18,096 nt of DNA from Eubacterium sp. (GTDB lineage: Bacteria; Bacillota_A; Clostridia; Lachnospirales; Lachnospiraceae), in the NCBI GenBank assembly GCA_023663915.1, contig JAMPGN010000070.1, forward strand, positions 1-18,096, given 5' to 3'. The stretch's first letter is position 1, and every line of letters begins with the position of its first letter. The position numbers and the translations under genes were made by a program. Positions 7,559 to 14,198 of the stretch are shown here, in pieces. The notes beneath the pieces were generated by a model. It did no database searches. It saw nothing but the letters and a program-made list of their open reading frames with translations, and was not told where the DNA came from.

Positions 7559-8350
7559 ATGAATATAACCGGAATATTGACGGCGACGCTGATTGTGGGA
7601 GCGGTGGGATTGTTTGTAGGGCTGTTCCTTGGCATTGCCGGTATCAAATTTAAAGTGGAAGTCGATGAGAAAGAAGAGGCGGTTTTAGGTGTTCTGCCGG
7701 GCAATAACTGCGGCGGATGCGGCTATGCTGGATGCTCCGGCTTAGCGGCAGCGATCGCCAAAGGGGAGGCGCCGGTGAATGCCTGTCCGGTCGGCGGAGA
7801 GAAAGTCGGTAATCAGATCGCACAGATTATGGGTGTGGATGCGCAGGATAGCGTGCGTAAAGTTGCTTTTGTCAGATGTCAGGGTGATAAGGAGCGCACG
7901 AGAATGGATTATGATTATACCGGCATAGAAGACTGCCGTATGTTGTCCTTCGTGCCAAACGGTGGGCCGAAATCTTGCAATGACGGGTGTCTTGGCTTTG
8001 GAAGTTGCGTGAAAGTGTGTCCCTTCGACGCGATCCATGTAGTAAACGGCGTGGCGGTGGTGGACAAAGAGGCTTGTAAAGCCTGCAGCAAATGTATCGC
8101 CGTGTGTCCGAAGAATTTGATCACGCTGATTCCTTACGATGCGAAACATGTGGTTGCCTGCAGTTCTAAGGAGAAAGGACCGGCTACGATCAAAGCGTGT
8201 GACGTGGGATGTATCGCCTGTCAGTTGTGTAAGAAGAATTGTCCTGTGGACGCGGTCACGATCGAGAATTTCCATGCGGAAATTGACCAGGAGAAGTGTA
8301 TTGGATGTGGAGCATGTAAGGAGAAGTGCCCGAAGAAAGTAATCATCTGA
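7559..8350 (+). CDS. rnfB: RnfB, multi-cluster ferredoxin-type subunit of the Rnf complex
   Basis: This 263-residue subunit is the proposed entry point for electrons from reduced ferredoxin. One N-terminal membrane helix (about 6-28) is followed by a [4Fe-4S] domain with C51, C54, C59 and C76, the CGGCGYAGC motif. Four ferredoxin-like motifs follow: C140-X3-C144-X5-C150-X3-C154P, then CxxCxxCxxxCP at 173-183, 218-228 and 247-257. So at least five [4Fe-4S] clusters are predicted. Cys107, Cys126, Cys201 and Cys214 are additional. The ATG at 7559 is preferred because its product begins right at the helix (MNITGIL) and GGTGG lies a few bases before it; in-frame ATGs at 7520 and 7538 have no ribosome site. 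The following reductase gene starts 14 bp after the stop. Confidence 0.96.
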   Translation: MNITGILTATLIVGAVGLFVGLFLGIAGIKFKVEVDEKEEAVLGVLPGNNCGGCGYAGCSGLAAAIAKGEAPVNACPVGGEKVGNQIAQIMGVDAQDSVRKVAFVRCQGDKERTRMDYDYTGIEDCRMLSFVPNGGPKSCNDGCLGFGSCVKVCPFDAIHVVNGVAVVDKEACKACSKCIAVCPKNLITLIPYDAKHVVACSSKEKGPATIKACDVGCIACQLCKKNCPVDAVTIENFHAEIDQEKCIGCGACKEKCPKKVII

Positions 8351-8364
8351 GAAAGGATAGAGGT

Positions 8365-9393
8365 ATGGAGACGGTTAGACTTGGTAAAACAGGGATTGTA
8401 ACGAACAAAAACGGATTCGGTGCGCTGCCGATCCAGAGGATTTCCGATGCGGATGCGGTTCATCTGCTCAGGAAAGCCTATGAGAATGGTATCACCTTTT
8501 TCGATACTGCGAGATGGTATACCGACAGCGAACATAAAGTCGGGCTTGCCTTGGAAGGAATGCGTGAGAAAGTTTTTATTGCGACGAAGACGGGCGCGCA
8601 GAATGCGGAAGGCTTCTGGAATGATTTGGAGACGAGCCTTGCCAATTTAAAGACGGATCATGTCGATCTATATCAGTTTCACAATCCGGCTTTTTGCCCG
8701 AAACCAGGCGATGAGAGCGGATTGTATGACGCGGCGTTAAAAGCGAAAGAACAGGGCAAAATAAGACACATCGGAATCACCAACCATCGTCTGACGGTGG
8801 CGCATGAAGCGATTGACAGCGGCTTGTATGAGACATTACAGTTCCCATTCTGCTATCTGGCGACCGAGAAGGATATCGAGCTGGTGGAACAGTGTAAACA
8901 AGCCGATATGGGTTTTATTGCCATGAAAGCGTTATCCGGCGGATTGATTAACAATTCGGCGGCGGCTTACGCTTATCTGGCGCAGTATGAGAATGTGCTT
9001 CCGATATGGGGTGTGCAGAGAGAGTCGGAATTGGATGAATTTCTATCTTATATCGAGAATCCGCCGATGATGACAGAAGAACTCGCTGAGGTGATTCGCC
9101 GTGACAGGGAAGAACTGTTGGGAGATTTCTGTAGAGGATGTGGTTACTGTATGCCGTGTCCTGCGGGGATTGAGATCAACAACTGTGCGAGGATGTCTTT
9201 GCTTCTTAGACGTTCTCCTTCTGCGGGGCATCTGAGTCCCGAAGGGCAGGAGAAGATGATGAAGATTGAAAACTGTATCCACTGTAACCAGTGTAAGAGC
9301 AAATGTCCCTACGGGCTGGATACTCCGGCATTGTTACAGAAGAATTTGGAAGATTATAAGAAGGTTTTGGCGGGAGAGGTTCAAGTGGGGTGA
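8365..9393 (+). CDS. Aldo/keto reductase with C-terminal [4Fe-4S] ferredoxin-like domain
   Basis: This 342-residue protein has an N-terminal aldo/keto reductase barrel with the catalytic tetrad readable as D47 and Y52 (FFDTARWYTDSE), K75 (IATKTG) and H106 (YQFHNP). The NADP(H)-type enzyme would reduce a carbonyl substrate that cannot be named from sequence. A C-terminal extension carries two iron-sulfur motifs: C256-X2-C259-X2-C262-X2-C265P and C304-X2-C307-X2-C310-X3-C314P. This fusion is a known family layout. The start at ATG 8365 follows AAAGGA by about 7 bases; an upstream ATG at 8326 lies inside rnfB and has no site. The 14-bp spacing implies it is the seventh gene of the Rnf operon, which suggests, but does not prove, a redox link to ferredoxin or NADH. 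Confidence 0.9.
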   Translation: METVRLGKTGIVTNKNGFGALPIQRISDADAVHLLRKAYENGITFFDTARWYTDSEHKVGLALEGMREKVFIATKTGAQNAEGFWNDLETSLANLKTDHVDLYQFHNPAFCPKPGDESGLYDAALKAKEQGKIRHIGITNHRLTVAHEAIDSGLYETLQFPFCYLATEKDIELVEQCKQADMGFIAMKALSGGLINNSAAAYAYLAQYENVLPIWGVQRESELDEFLSYIENPPMMTEELAEVIRRDREELLGDFCRGCGYCMPCPAGIEINNCARMSLLLRRSPSAGHLSPEGQEKMMKIENCIHCNQCKSKCPYGLDTPALLQKNLEDYKKVLAGEVQVG

Positions 9394-9463
9394 AAATTAA
9401 GCGAAGCTTCCTTGTGCAATCTGCCAGCCGAAGTTTATCGAAAGAGCTTTTGACGCCTGAACT

Positions 9464-10462
9464 TTATTGAGGGAAACCGGAAGACCGATGGAGCGTTTCG
9501 TCTTTCGTGATAAAGAGCACTTCTACGTCGTCAAGGGATTCGATTAATTTCATACCTTCATCAAGGCCGAGAAAATAGCAGGTGGTAGACAGGGCATCCG
9601 CCTCGACAGAGGTGGGTGCAAGAATGGTCACGCCTGCTATATTGTTGTCTGCAGGATATCCTGTCTTCGTGTCGAGTAGATGATGATACAACGTATTGTT
9701 TTCATAGAAATACCGTTCGTAAATGCCGGAAGAGACGACGGATGCGTCAATAACATCGATCGCCGTGATCGTCTCGCCTTCGTTTGCAAAAGGTTTCTGG
9801 ATACCGATGCGGTAGGGCTGTCCGTCGGGTTTCTTGCCGATGGTGATCAGATTGCCGCCCAGACTGATACAGGCGTTTTTGACTCCTTGCGATAGGAGAT
9901 ATTCTTTCAGACGGTCAGCGATATACCCCTTAGCGATAAAACCAAGGTCGATGGCGGCGCAAGGGTCGGTGAGCGTCACTACATTGCCGTCCAGATGGAC
10001 AGAGTGATAGTCGATATGGGATATGGCTTCTTCAATGGCATTGTGATCAGGTACATGGGAGCTGCCCTTGGAACCGAAATCCCACAATTTACTTAGCGGC
10101 AGGACGGTGAGATCAACCTTGCCATCGCTGATCTTGGAATAGTATAGTGCGGTCGCAAGCAGGCTTGCCGTATCATCGGAAACGGTGACGGGTTTGCCGC
10201 CGCTATGGTTGATGCTCCAGATATCAGAGCCATCCAGAGTCGCGCTGAACAGATGCTCGTAGTCATCGATCATGGCAAAGCATGCCTCGATATTTTGCAG
10301 AGAAGAATCGTGGGAGGCGCCGCCGTTATCATACAGCGTGATCTGCACCACCGTATCAAGATAGAAGCCTACCTGCGAGACCGGTTCTGCTGTGCGGGTG
10401 CAGGCGGTCAGAAACACGATGACTAATATAGTCAATGCAAAAAAATGCCTTTTATAATACAT
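9464..10462 (-). CDS. apbE: ApbE, FAD:protein FMN transferase (lipoprotein)
   Basis: This 332-residue enzyme transfers FMN from FAD to a Thr of target flavoproteins. A signal peptide (hydrophobic 8-19) ends in the lipobox L-T-A-C21, so it is a lipoprotein on the outer face of the membrane, where the RnfG and RnfD flavin sites are loaded. Family motifs are IDLGFIAKGYIAD (171-183), the LGGNL loop (201-205), SSGIYERYF (244-252), HHLLDTKTGYP (260-270) and ADALSTTCYFLG (288-299), the last holding the metal-binding Asp and Thr. The expected Asp or Asn in SSG(D/N)YERYF is Ile here. AAGGAA lies about 10 bases before the start. It is convergent with the Rnf operon, so it is transcribed separately. I see no strong terminator in the 70-bp gap between them. 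Confidence 0.94.
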   Translation of the reverse strand: MYYKRHFFALTILVIVFLTACTRTAEPVSQVGFYLDTVVQITLYDNGGASHDSSLQNIEACFAMIDDYEHLFSATLDGSDIWSINHSGGKPVTVSDDTASLLATALYYSKISDGKVDLTVLPLSKLWDFGSKGSSHVPDHNAIEEAISHIDYHSVHLDGNVVTLTDPCAAIDLGFIAKGYIADRLKEYLLSQGVKNACISLGGNLITIGKKPDGQPYRIGIQKPFANEGETITAIDVIDASVVSSGIYERYFYENNTLYHHLLDTKTGYPADNNIAGVTILAPTSVEADALSTTCYFLGLDEGMKLIESLDDVEVLFITKDETLHRSSGFPQ

Positions 10463-10504
10463 GATAGAAATTCCTTCCGAAAATATTGAAGTATTGTAGC
10501 TTAT

Positions 10505-10513
10505 ATTTTATCA
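10505..10513 (-). promoter_or_regulatory. Candidate extended -10 promoter of apbE
   Basis: Read on the reverse strand this is TGATAAAAT: a TG plus the -10 element TAAAAT (5 of 6 to consensus). The -35 at 17 bases (TATTCA) is poor, as is allowed for extended -10 promoters. It would give a leader of about 36 bases before apbE. Confidence 0.35.
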
Positions 10514-10576
10514 TTTAGTAGGTAAAATGAATAGAAAAGAAATTGTAAAATCATAAAATGTTGTAAAGATATTGTA

Positions 10577-10605
10577 TTGAGTTTGTCTTTATTGCATGAT
10601 AATAT
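10577..10605 (+). promoter_or_regulatory. Candidate promoter of the toxin-antitoxin operon
   Basis: TTGAGT (10577-10582, 4 of 6) and TAATAT (10600-10605, 4 of 6) are spaced 17 bases apart in AT-rich sequence. Transcription would begin near 10612, about 127 bases before the antitoxin start. A perfect TTGACA at 10671-10676 has no matching -10. Confidence 0.35.
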
Positions 10606-10652
10606 AGAATATATAGAAAAAAGAAAGAAAATAAAAATTTTCTATCGCGGGA

Positions 10653-10680
10653 TTTGTGTCTGCGTGTTGCTTGACACAAA
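10653..10680. promoter_or_regulatory. Inverted repeat upstream of the antitoxin, possible operator
   Basis: TTTGTGTC (10653-10660) and GACACAAA (10673-10680) form a perfect 8-bp inverted repeat with a 12-base spacer, about 60 bp before the antitoxin start. RelB/DinJ-type antitoxins usually repress their own operon by binding such repeats through a ribbon-helix-helix domain, so an operator role is likely but inferred. The related motif TTGTTTATGCACAA follows at once (10683-10696). Confidence 0.4.
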
Positions 10681-10738
10681 CTTGTTTATGCACAAAAGCA
10701 GCGCAGAGATAAAGAAAATTATGGAAAGGGGTATTTTT

Positions 10739-10999
10739 ATGGCACAGACATTGGTAAATATTCGTATGGATGAAGAGTTAAAAAAAAATATGGAGCAGAC
10801 CTGTCAAGAACTTGGTATGAACATGACTACTGCAATTACTATATTTGCACGGAAAATGACAAGAGAAAAAAGGATTCCGTTTGAGGTATCTGTTGATCCC
10901 TTTTATTCCGAAAGCAATATGGCACATTTGCGCAGGGGCATCGATGCGCTCAATGCTGGGAAAGGCGTGGAACATGATATTATTGAGGTGGACGAATGA
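10739..10999 (+). CDS. RelB/DinJ-family type II antitoxin
   Basis: The 86-residue protein opens with a ribbon-helix-helix DNA-binding region (TLVNIRMDEELKKNMEQ, 4-20, then CQELGMNMTTAITIFARKM). The family signature KRIPFEV (44-50) and an acidic C-terminal half follow; that half is expected to wrap and block the toxin. The complex would also repress the operon. The start at 10739 is supported by AAAGGGG about 7 bases before it; the frame stays open back to 10577 but that stretch is not protein-like. The stop overlaps the toxin start by 4 bp (ATGA), the usual arrangement that keeps antitoxin ahead of toxin. Confidence 0.92.
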   Translation: MAQTLVNIRMDEELKKNMEQTCQELGMNMTTAITIFARKMTREKRIPFEVSVDPFYSESNMAHLRRGIDALNAGKGVEHDIIEVDE

Positions 11000-11256
11000 A
11001 AAAGATTTGGTTTGATGAGGCGTGGGAGGATTATATCTATTGGCAAACACAAGACAAAAAGACATTAAAGCGTATCAATATATTACTGAAAGACATTGAG
11101 AGAGAAAATTTTGATGGAATTGGAAAACCAGAACCACTGCGAGGAGATATGAGTGGGTTTTGGAGCCGAAGGATTGATGATGTAAATAGGCTAGTGTACA
11201 GGATCAAAGGCGATGTGATGGAAATTGCTTCTTGTAGAGGACATTATGAAAATTAA
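10996..11256 (+). CDS. yoeB: Txe/YoeB-family toxin, ribosome-dependent mRNA endonuclease
   Basis: This 86-residue toxin aligns along its length with E. coli YoeB as I recall that sequence: MKKIWFDEAWEDYIYWQ at the start, GKPEPL, GFWSRRI and CRGHYE at the end. The catalytic residues known from E. coli YoeB fall at identical positions: E46, R65, H83 and Y84. Two extra residues (E-N) follow Y84. Such toxins cut mRNA in the ribosomal A site and stop growth when the antitoxin is lost. All active-site residues are present, so it is probably functional. It is unusual relative to E. coli in that its partner is RelB/DinJ-like and not YefM-like. Confidence 0.93.
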   Translation: MKKIWFDEAWEDYIYWQTQDKKTLKRINILLKDIERENFDGIGKPEPLRGDMSGFWSRRIDDVNRLVYRIKGDVMEIASCRGHYEN

Positions 11257-11326
11257 TAAGGACATTTGAGTTCTGGATTATGATTGAATTTTTATATTTA
11301 TACTATATACAAGAAAGGGTGAAACT

Positions 11327-12511
11327 ATGAAACTACCGGGAGAGGAAGAGTCCAGAAGAGGCGGACTCCCCGTTTTTTATATGGTGGTCGGCGTATCGGC
11401 ATTTATGTTGATTCTGTTATTGGTGATGTTGAAAGCCAACGATGATAAGAAGAGCGGAAGTGATTATATCAGGGAGATACAGCAACAGCAGGCGGAAGTC
11501 GCTGTAGAGGAGACGGAACGAATCGAGGAGTCAGAGCATAAACTGCGCGCGGAAGACTTGGATTTTTGGGATATGTATCCGGTGGAAGGCGAGGAGAACA
11601 GCGAGGAATCGTCACCGCCTAGCGTATCGGCTGCGCCGTCCGCCTCAGAGAAGTCCATTCAGGATACTTTTGCTGAGAGGGCGCAGAAAGATCGGGAGGA
11701 ACAACAGCAGAAAGAGCAGGAGAAGATACTGAATGATCCTGCGACAGACGGCAAACACACGCTTGTCACCAATCCTGACGGCACGGATGAGTGGGTGCTG
11801 ATTAGTCCCTATCTGAGCAAAAGCACTTACGATTTCACGAAAATGGAAGACAAGGCAGGACTCAAACGTTACATGGAGAACGGGAAGAAGATTTCCTATG
11901 TGGGGACGGATATCTCGAAACAGACCGGTAGCGTTAATTTTACAAGCCTCAAGGCGGCAGGGGTGGATTATGTGATGATTCGCCTTGGCGGCCGGGGATA
12001 CAGCAGCGGCCAGATCACGTTAGACGAGAATTTCAAGGAAAATATAGAGGGCGCGATCGCGGAAGGGTTAGATATTGGCGTTTATTTCTATTCACAGGCG
12101 ATCAGCTTAGAAGAGGTGAATGAGGAGGCGAATTTTATCGTCAACAATTTAGAGCCATACAGGGCGCATGTCAAATATCCGATTGCTTTCGACATGGAGT
12201 TTGTCGCCAACGATGAAGCTAGGATCGACGGACTGAGCAGGGAAGATCGCACGACGATTGCGGTGTCTTTCTTGGAAAGCGTGAAGGCGGCGGGATATGT
12301 GCCGATGCTCTATGGGGACAAGGAATGGCTGATCAAGGAGGTTGATCTGGCAAAACTGCAGAATTATGATGTATGGCTTGCACAGGAGGAAGATATTCCG
12401 GACTATCCGTACCAGTATGCCATGTGGCAATATTCTACCAAAGGGGTGCTCAATGGTATCAAAGGGGATGCGAATTTGAATATCTGCTTCGTCGGTTATT
12501 CGCAGCGGTAG
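11327..12511 (+). CDS. Membrane-anchored GH25 muramidase (lysozyme)
   Basis: In this 394-residue protein one N-terminal membrane helix (about 15-35) has no cleavage site that I can see. It is followed by a charged, Glu/Gln/Ser-rich linker (about 40-185) likely to span the cell wall. The C-terminal half is a glycoside hydrolase family 25 domain: YVGTDISKQTG with D195, the FDMEF motif with D289 and E291 as catalytic acids, and the closing YAMWQYSTKG block. GH25 enzymes cleave the MurNAc-GlcNAc bond of peptidoglycan, so this is a cell-surface wall-remodelling enzyme and probably not a phage lysin, as no phage genes are near. AAAGGGTG lies about 6 bases before the ATG. Its last 16 bp overlap the end of the convergent gene. 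Confidence 0.92.
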   Translation: MKLPGEEESRRGGLPVFYMVVGVSAFMLILLLVMLKANDDKKSGSDYIREIQQQQAEVAVEETERIEESEHKLRAEDLDFWDMYPVEGEENSEESSPPSVSAAPSASEKSIQDTFAERAQKDREEQQQKEQEKILNDPATDGKHTLVTNPDGTDEWVLISPYLSKSTYDFTKMEDKAGLKRYMENGKKISYVGTDISKQTGSVNFTSLKAAGVDYVMIRLGGRGYSSGQITLDENFKENIEGAIAEGLDIGVYFYSQAISLEEVNEEANFIVNNLEPYRAHVKYPIAFDMEFVANDEARIDGLSREDRTTIAVSFLESVKAAGYVPMLYGDKEWLIKEVDLAKLQNYDVWLAQEEDIPDYPYQYAMWQYSTKGVLNGIKGDANLNICFVGYSQR

Positions 12512-13293
12512 TGTCTGACTCCGGAGGATATTTTGATAGAAGAATACAGGTCGGCGTAGGCGGCGGGCGACATGCCTTCCATGTAATTGGGGGCGTAGTC
12601 CTTATCTACGCCGGCTTTTTTGAGCAGGTCGGCGGCTTTGTTGTATGCGATCGCCGCTTCGGTCTCCGTGTCGTAAGTGCCTACGTTTAGATTACCTTTC
12701 ACATGAATCTTTACCTGATAACGTTTTTTTCCTTTATCTTCTATGACGTGCACACCGTTATAACGGTTGATGATCTCGATATTCTCATAGCGCAGATCTT
12801 GCGAATTTCCATTTAAAAAACGATAATCCCTGCCTTCGACAGCATAATTCTTGATACCGTAGCGGTTCATGATATTGACTTGCATTCCATAGTCGGCTAC
12901 GAAATAGTGTCCACCTCGACGGGAAATTTTGCGGGAAGAGTAGTAGAATAAATCTTCCGTATCAAAAATAAAAAAATCTGAAAGGGAAAAATAGTAGTAA
13001 AAAAATTTGGGACGTATATAAATCGGCGTGGAAAAATAGATGCCATTGTCCCGAAAATTGAGCAGGCTGACCCATTTGGCGAAGGCGAGCGGAGAATCCG
13101 GCTCATAATTATTTAGAGACGAAGAAGGGTCATAGAGTAAAGATGTAGCGGCAAGATAAGCCTGATGCGCCGTCTTGGCAGTGTCGAAACTTCCCAGACT
13201 AATGTGTTTATTGCGATAAGTTAATGAAGCGCGATAATAGATGCCGCCATCTTTGCGTTTTGCCGTATATACGCCGGGAAACTGCTGTTCCAT
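12496..13293 (-). CDS. AP2-domain protein with degenerate HNH-like middle region
   Basis: The 265-residue protein has two AP2/ERF-like repeats. The first is at about 5-53 (PGVYTAKRKDGGIYYRASL, then HISLGSFDTAKTAHQAY). The second, a better match, is at 178-224 (YNGVHVIEDKGKKRYQVKI, then GTYDTETEAAIAYNKAADLL). Between them RDYRFLNGNSQDLRYENIEIIN (155-176) resembles the end of an HNH endonuclease (HINGDxxDNRxxNLxxVT), but the metal-binding and catalytic His residues are absent. Bacterial HNH-AP2 proteins are usually mobile homing endonucleases; this one looks like a domesticated, DNA-binding derivative. The region 95-120 is strikingly rich in Phe and Tyr. The start at 13293 follows AAAGGAG by 7 bases; a longer frame to 13344 lacks support. 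Its target and role are unknown. Confidence 0.75.
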   Translation of the reverse strand: MEQQFPGVYTAKRKDGGIYYRASLTYRNKHISLGSFDTAKTAHQAYLAATSLLYDPSSSLNNYEPDSPLAFAKWVSLLNFRDNGIYFSTPIYIRPKFFYYYFSLSDFFIFDTEDLFYYSSRKISRRGGHYFVADYGMQVNIMNRYGIKNYAVEGRDYRFLNGNSQDLRYENIEIINRYNGVHVIEDKGKKRYQVKIHVKGNLNVGTYDTETEAAIAYNKAADLLKKAGVDKDYAPNYMEGMSPAAYADLYSSIKISSGVRHYRCE

Positions 13294-13371
13294 GGTTCTT
13301 CTCCTTTTTATGTTTGATTGTACCATTTTTGAGAAAAAAAACAAATTCAGAAATATTTTTCCTATAACCTG

Positions 13372-13416
13372 TATAGAATATTAACATGTAAAAAATAATT
13401 TTGTAACAATTCTATA
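13372..13416. repeat. Inverted repeat in the leader of the SleB-like gene
   Basis: TATAGAAT (13372-13379) and ATTCTATA (13409-13416) form a perfect 8-bp inverted repeat with a 29-base AT-rich spacer, ending about 16 bp before the hydrolase start. CTATAAC also occurs directly twice (13362 and 13412). It could be an operator or a weak hairpin over the ribosome site; chance is possible in such AT-rich DNA. Confidence 0.25.
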
Positions 13417-13432
13417 ACAGAATGGAGGAAAA

Positions 13433-14053
13433 ATGTACAAGAAATATATCACAGGGCTTCTCCTGGCGAGCATGATGGTCATTACGTCATGGGTATGCGT
13501 CAGAGAGCTGAAGATCAACCGGATCGCAGCAAAGCCCGCTTTTCAGATGGAATATCTGGACGAGTCTATGACGGAAGATAAACGAAGTTTTATAGAAATG
13601 ATAGCCAGCGTGTCATCGGGACAGAGGATAGTGGATTATGAAGTGTTAGAACAGACGATGCAGTATCAATTATCGGACAAGGATCAGGAAGCGCTTATGC
13701 GTATTGTGGAGGCGGAAGCAGGCGGGGAAGATCAGGACGGCAAACTGTTAGTGGCAAACGTAGTGTTAAACCGGGTAAACAGCGAGTATTTTCCGGATAC
13801 GGTGTGGGAGGTCGTGATGCAGAAGGAGCAGGGGATCGCACAGTTCTCGCCCACAGTAGATGGTAGGTATCAGAGTGTCAAGGTGAGCGAGGATACGAGA
13901 GAGGCGGTGGAACGCGCCCTGTACGGCGAGGATATCTCGCAGGGAGCGTTATATTTCTGTGCGAGGGAAAAGGCGGATTCCGAGAAACTGCAGTGGTTTG
14001 ATCGAAAATTAACGAAATTGTTCGCCTACGGGAATCATGAATTTTTCTATTAA
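13433..14053 (+). CDS. SleB/CwlJ-family cell wall hydrolase
   Basis: The 206-residue protein has an N-terminal signal peptide or anchor (about 5-22) and a C-terminal Hydrolase_2 domain. The core motif LMRIVEAEAGGEDQDGK (88-104) contains the probable catalytic E95, followed by LLVANVVLNRVN, GIAQFSP (134-140) and GALYFC (171-176), ending in HEFFY. SleB and CwlJ are spore-cortex lytic enzymes; many clostridial members with a short N-terminus like this act in vegetative wall turnover or sporulation, and the sequence does not decide which. There is no peptidoglycan-binding domain. GGAGGA lies just 5 bases before ATG 13433. It is divergent from the AP2-like gene and close to the GH25 gene, giving a small wall-hydrolase neighbourhood. 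Confidence 0.88.
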   Translation: MYKKYITGLLLASMMVITSWVCVRELKINRIAAKPAFQMEYLDESMTEDKRSFIEMIASVSSGQRIVDYEVLEQTMQYQLSDKDQEALMRIVEAEAGGEDQDGKLLVANVVLNRVNSEYFPDTVWEVVMQKEQGIAQFSPTVDGRYQSVKVSEDTREAVERALYGEDISQGALYFCAREKADSEKLQWFDRKLTKLFAYGNHEFFY

Positions 14054-14129
14054 TCAAATTGCCAAAAGAAAGGACAGGCACAAACGGAAGCGGTCAATCA
14101 AGAGTCCTTGTAAAGGATAAGATGGGTTG

Positions 14130-14158
14130 TTGCGCGACGGCGGATTGTATGTTACAAT
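14130..14158 (+). promoter_or_regulatory. Promoter of threonine synthase (extended -10)
   Basis: TTGCGC (14130-14135) and TACAAT (14153-14158, 5 of 6) are spaced 17 bases apart, and TG at 14150-14151 makes an extended -10. Transcription should start near 14165, giving a leader of about 34 bases. That is too short for a T-box or other riboswitch. Confidence 0.5.
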
Positions 14159-14198
14159 GTGCGGTGAATAAAACGATGGAAAGGCATGGTCAGATAAA

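Noticed and set aside
7742..8275. Reverse-strand open frame of 177 codons across rnfB
   Set aside because: It is a shadow of the Cys-rich rnfB frame, with no ribosome site and a His/Arg/Thr-rich product resembling no known protein.
9394..9463. Terminator between the aldo/keto reductase and apbE
   Set aside because: Only a short wobble stem (TCGAAA/TTTTGA) and the palindrome GAAGCTTC are present, without a T run. Not strong enough to call.
10577..10738. Longer N-terminus for the antitoxin
   Set aside because: The extra 54 codons have no family match. The AAAGGGG site places the start at 10739, where the ribbon-helix-helix domain begins.
11327..14053. Prophage remnant (GH25 lysin, HNH-like, wall hydrolase)
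   Set aside because: No holin, tail, integrase or capsid gene is present; the GH25 enzyme is membrane-anchored and the SleB-like protein is a chromosomal type.
14054..14198. T-box or riboswitch ahead of thrC
   Set aside because: The gap is 145 bp, the likely start point leaves only about 34 bases of leader, and no T-box motif or terminator hairpin is seen.
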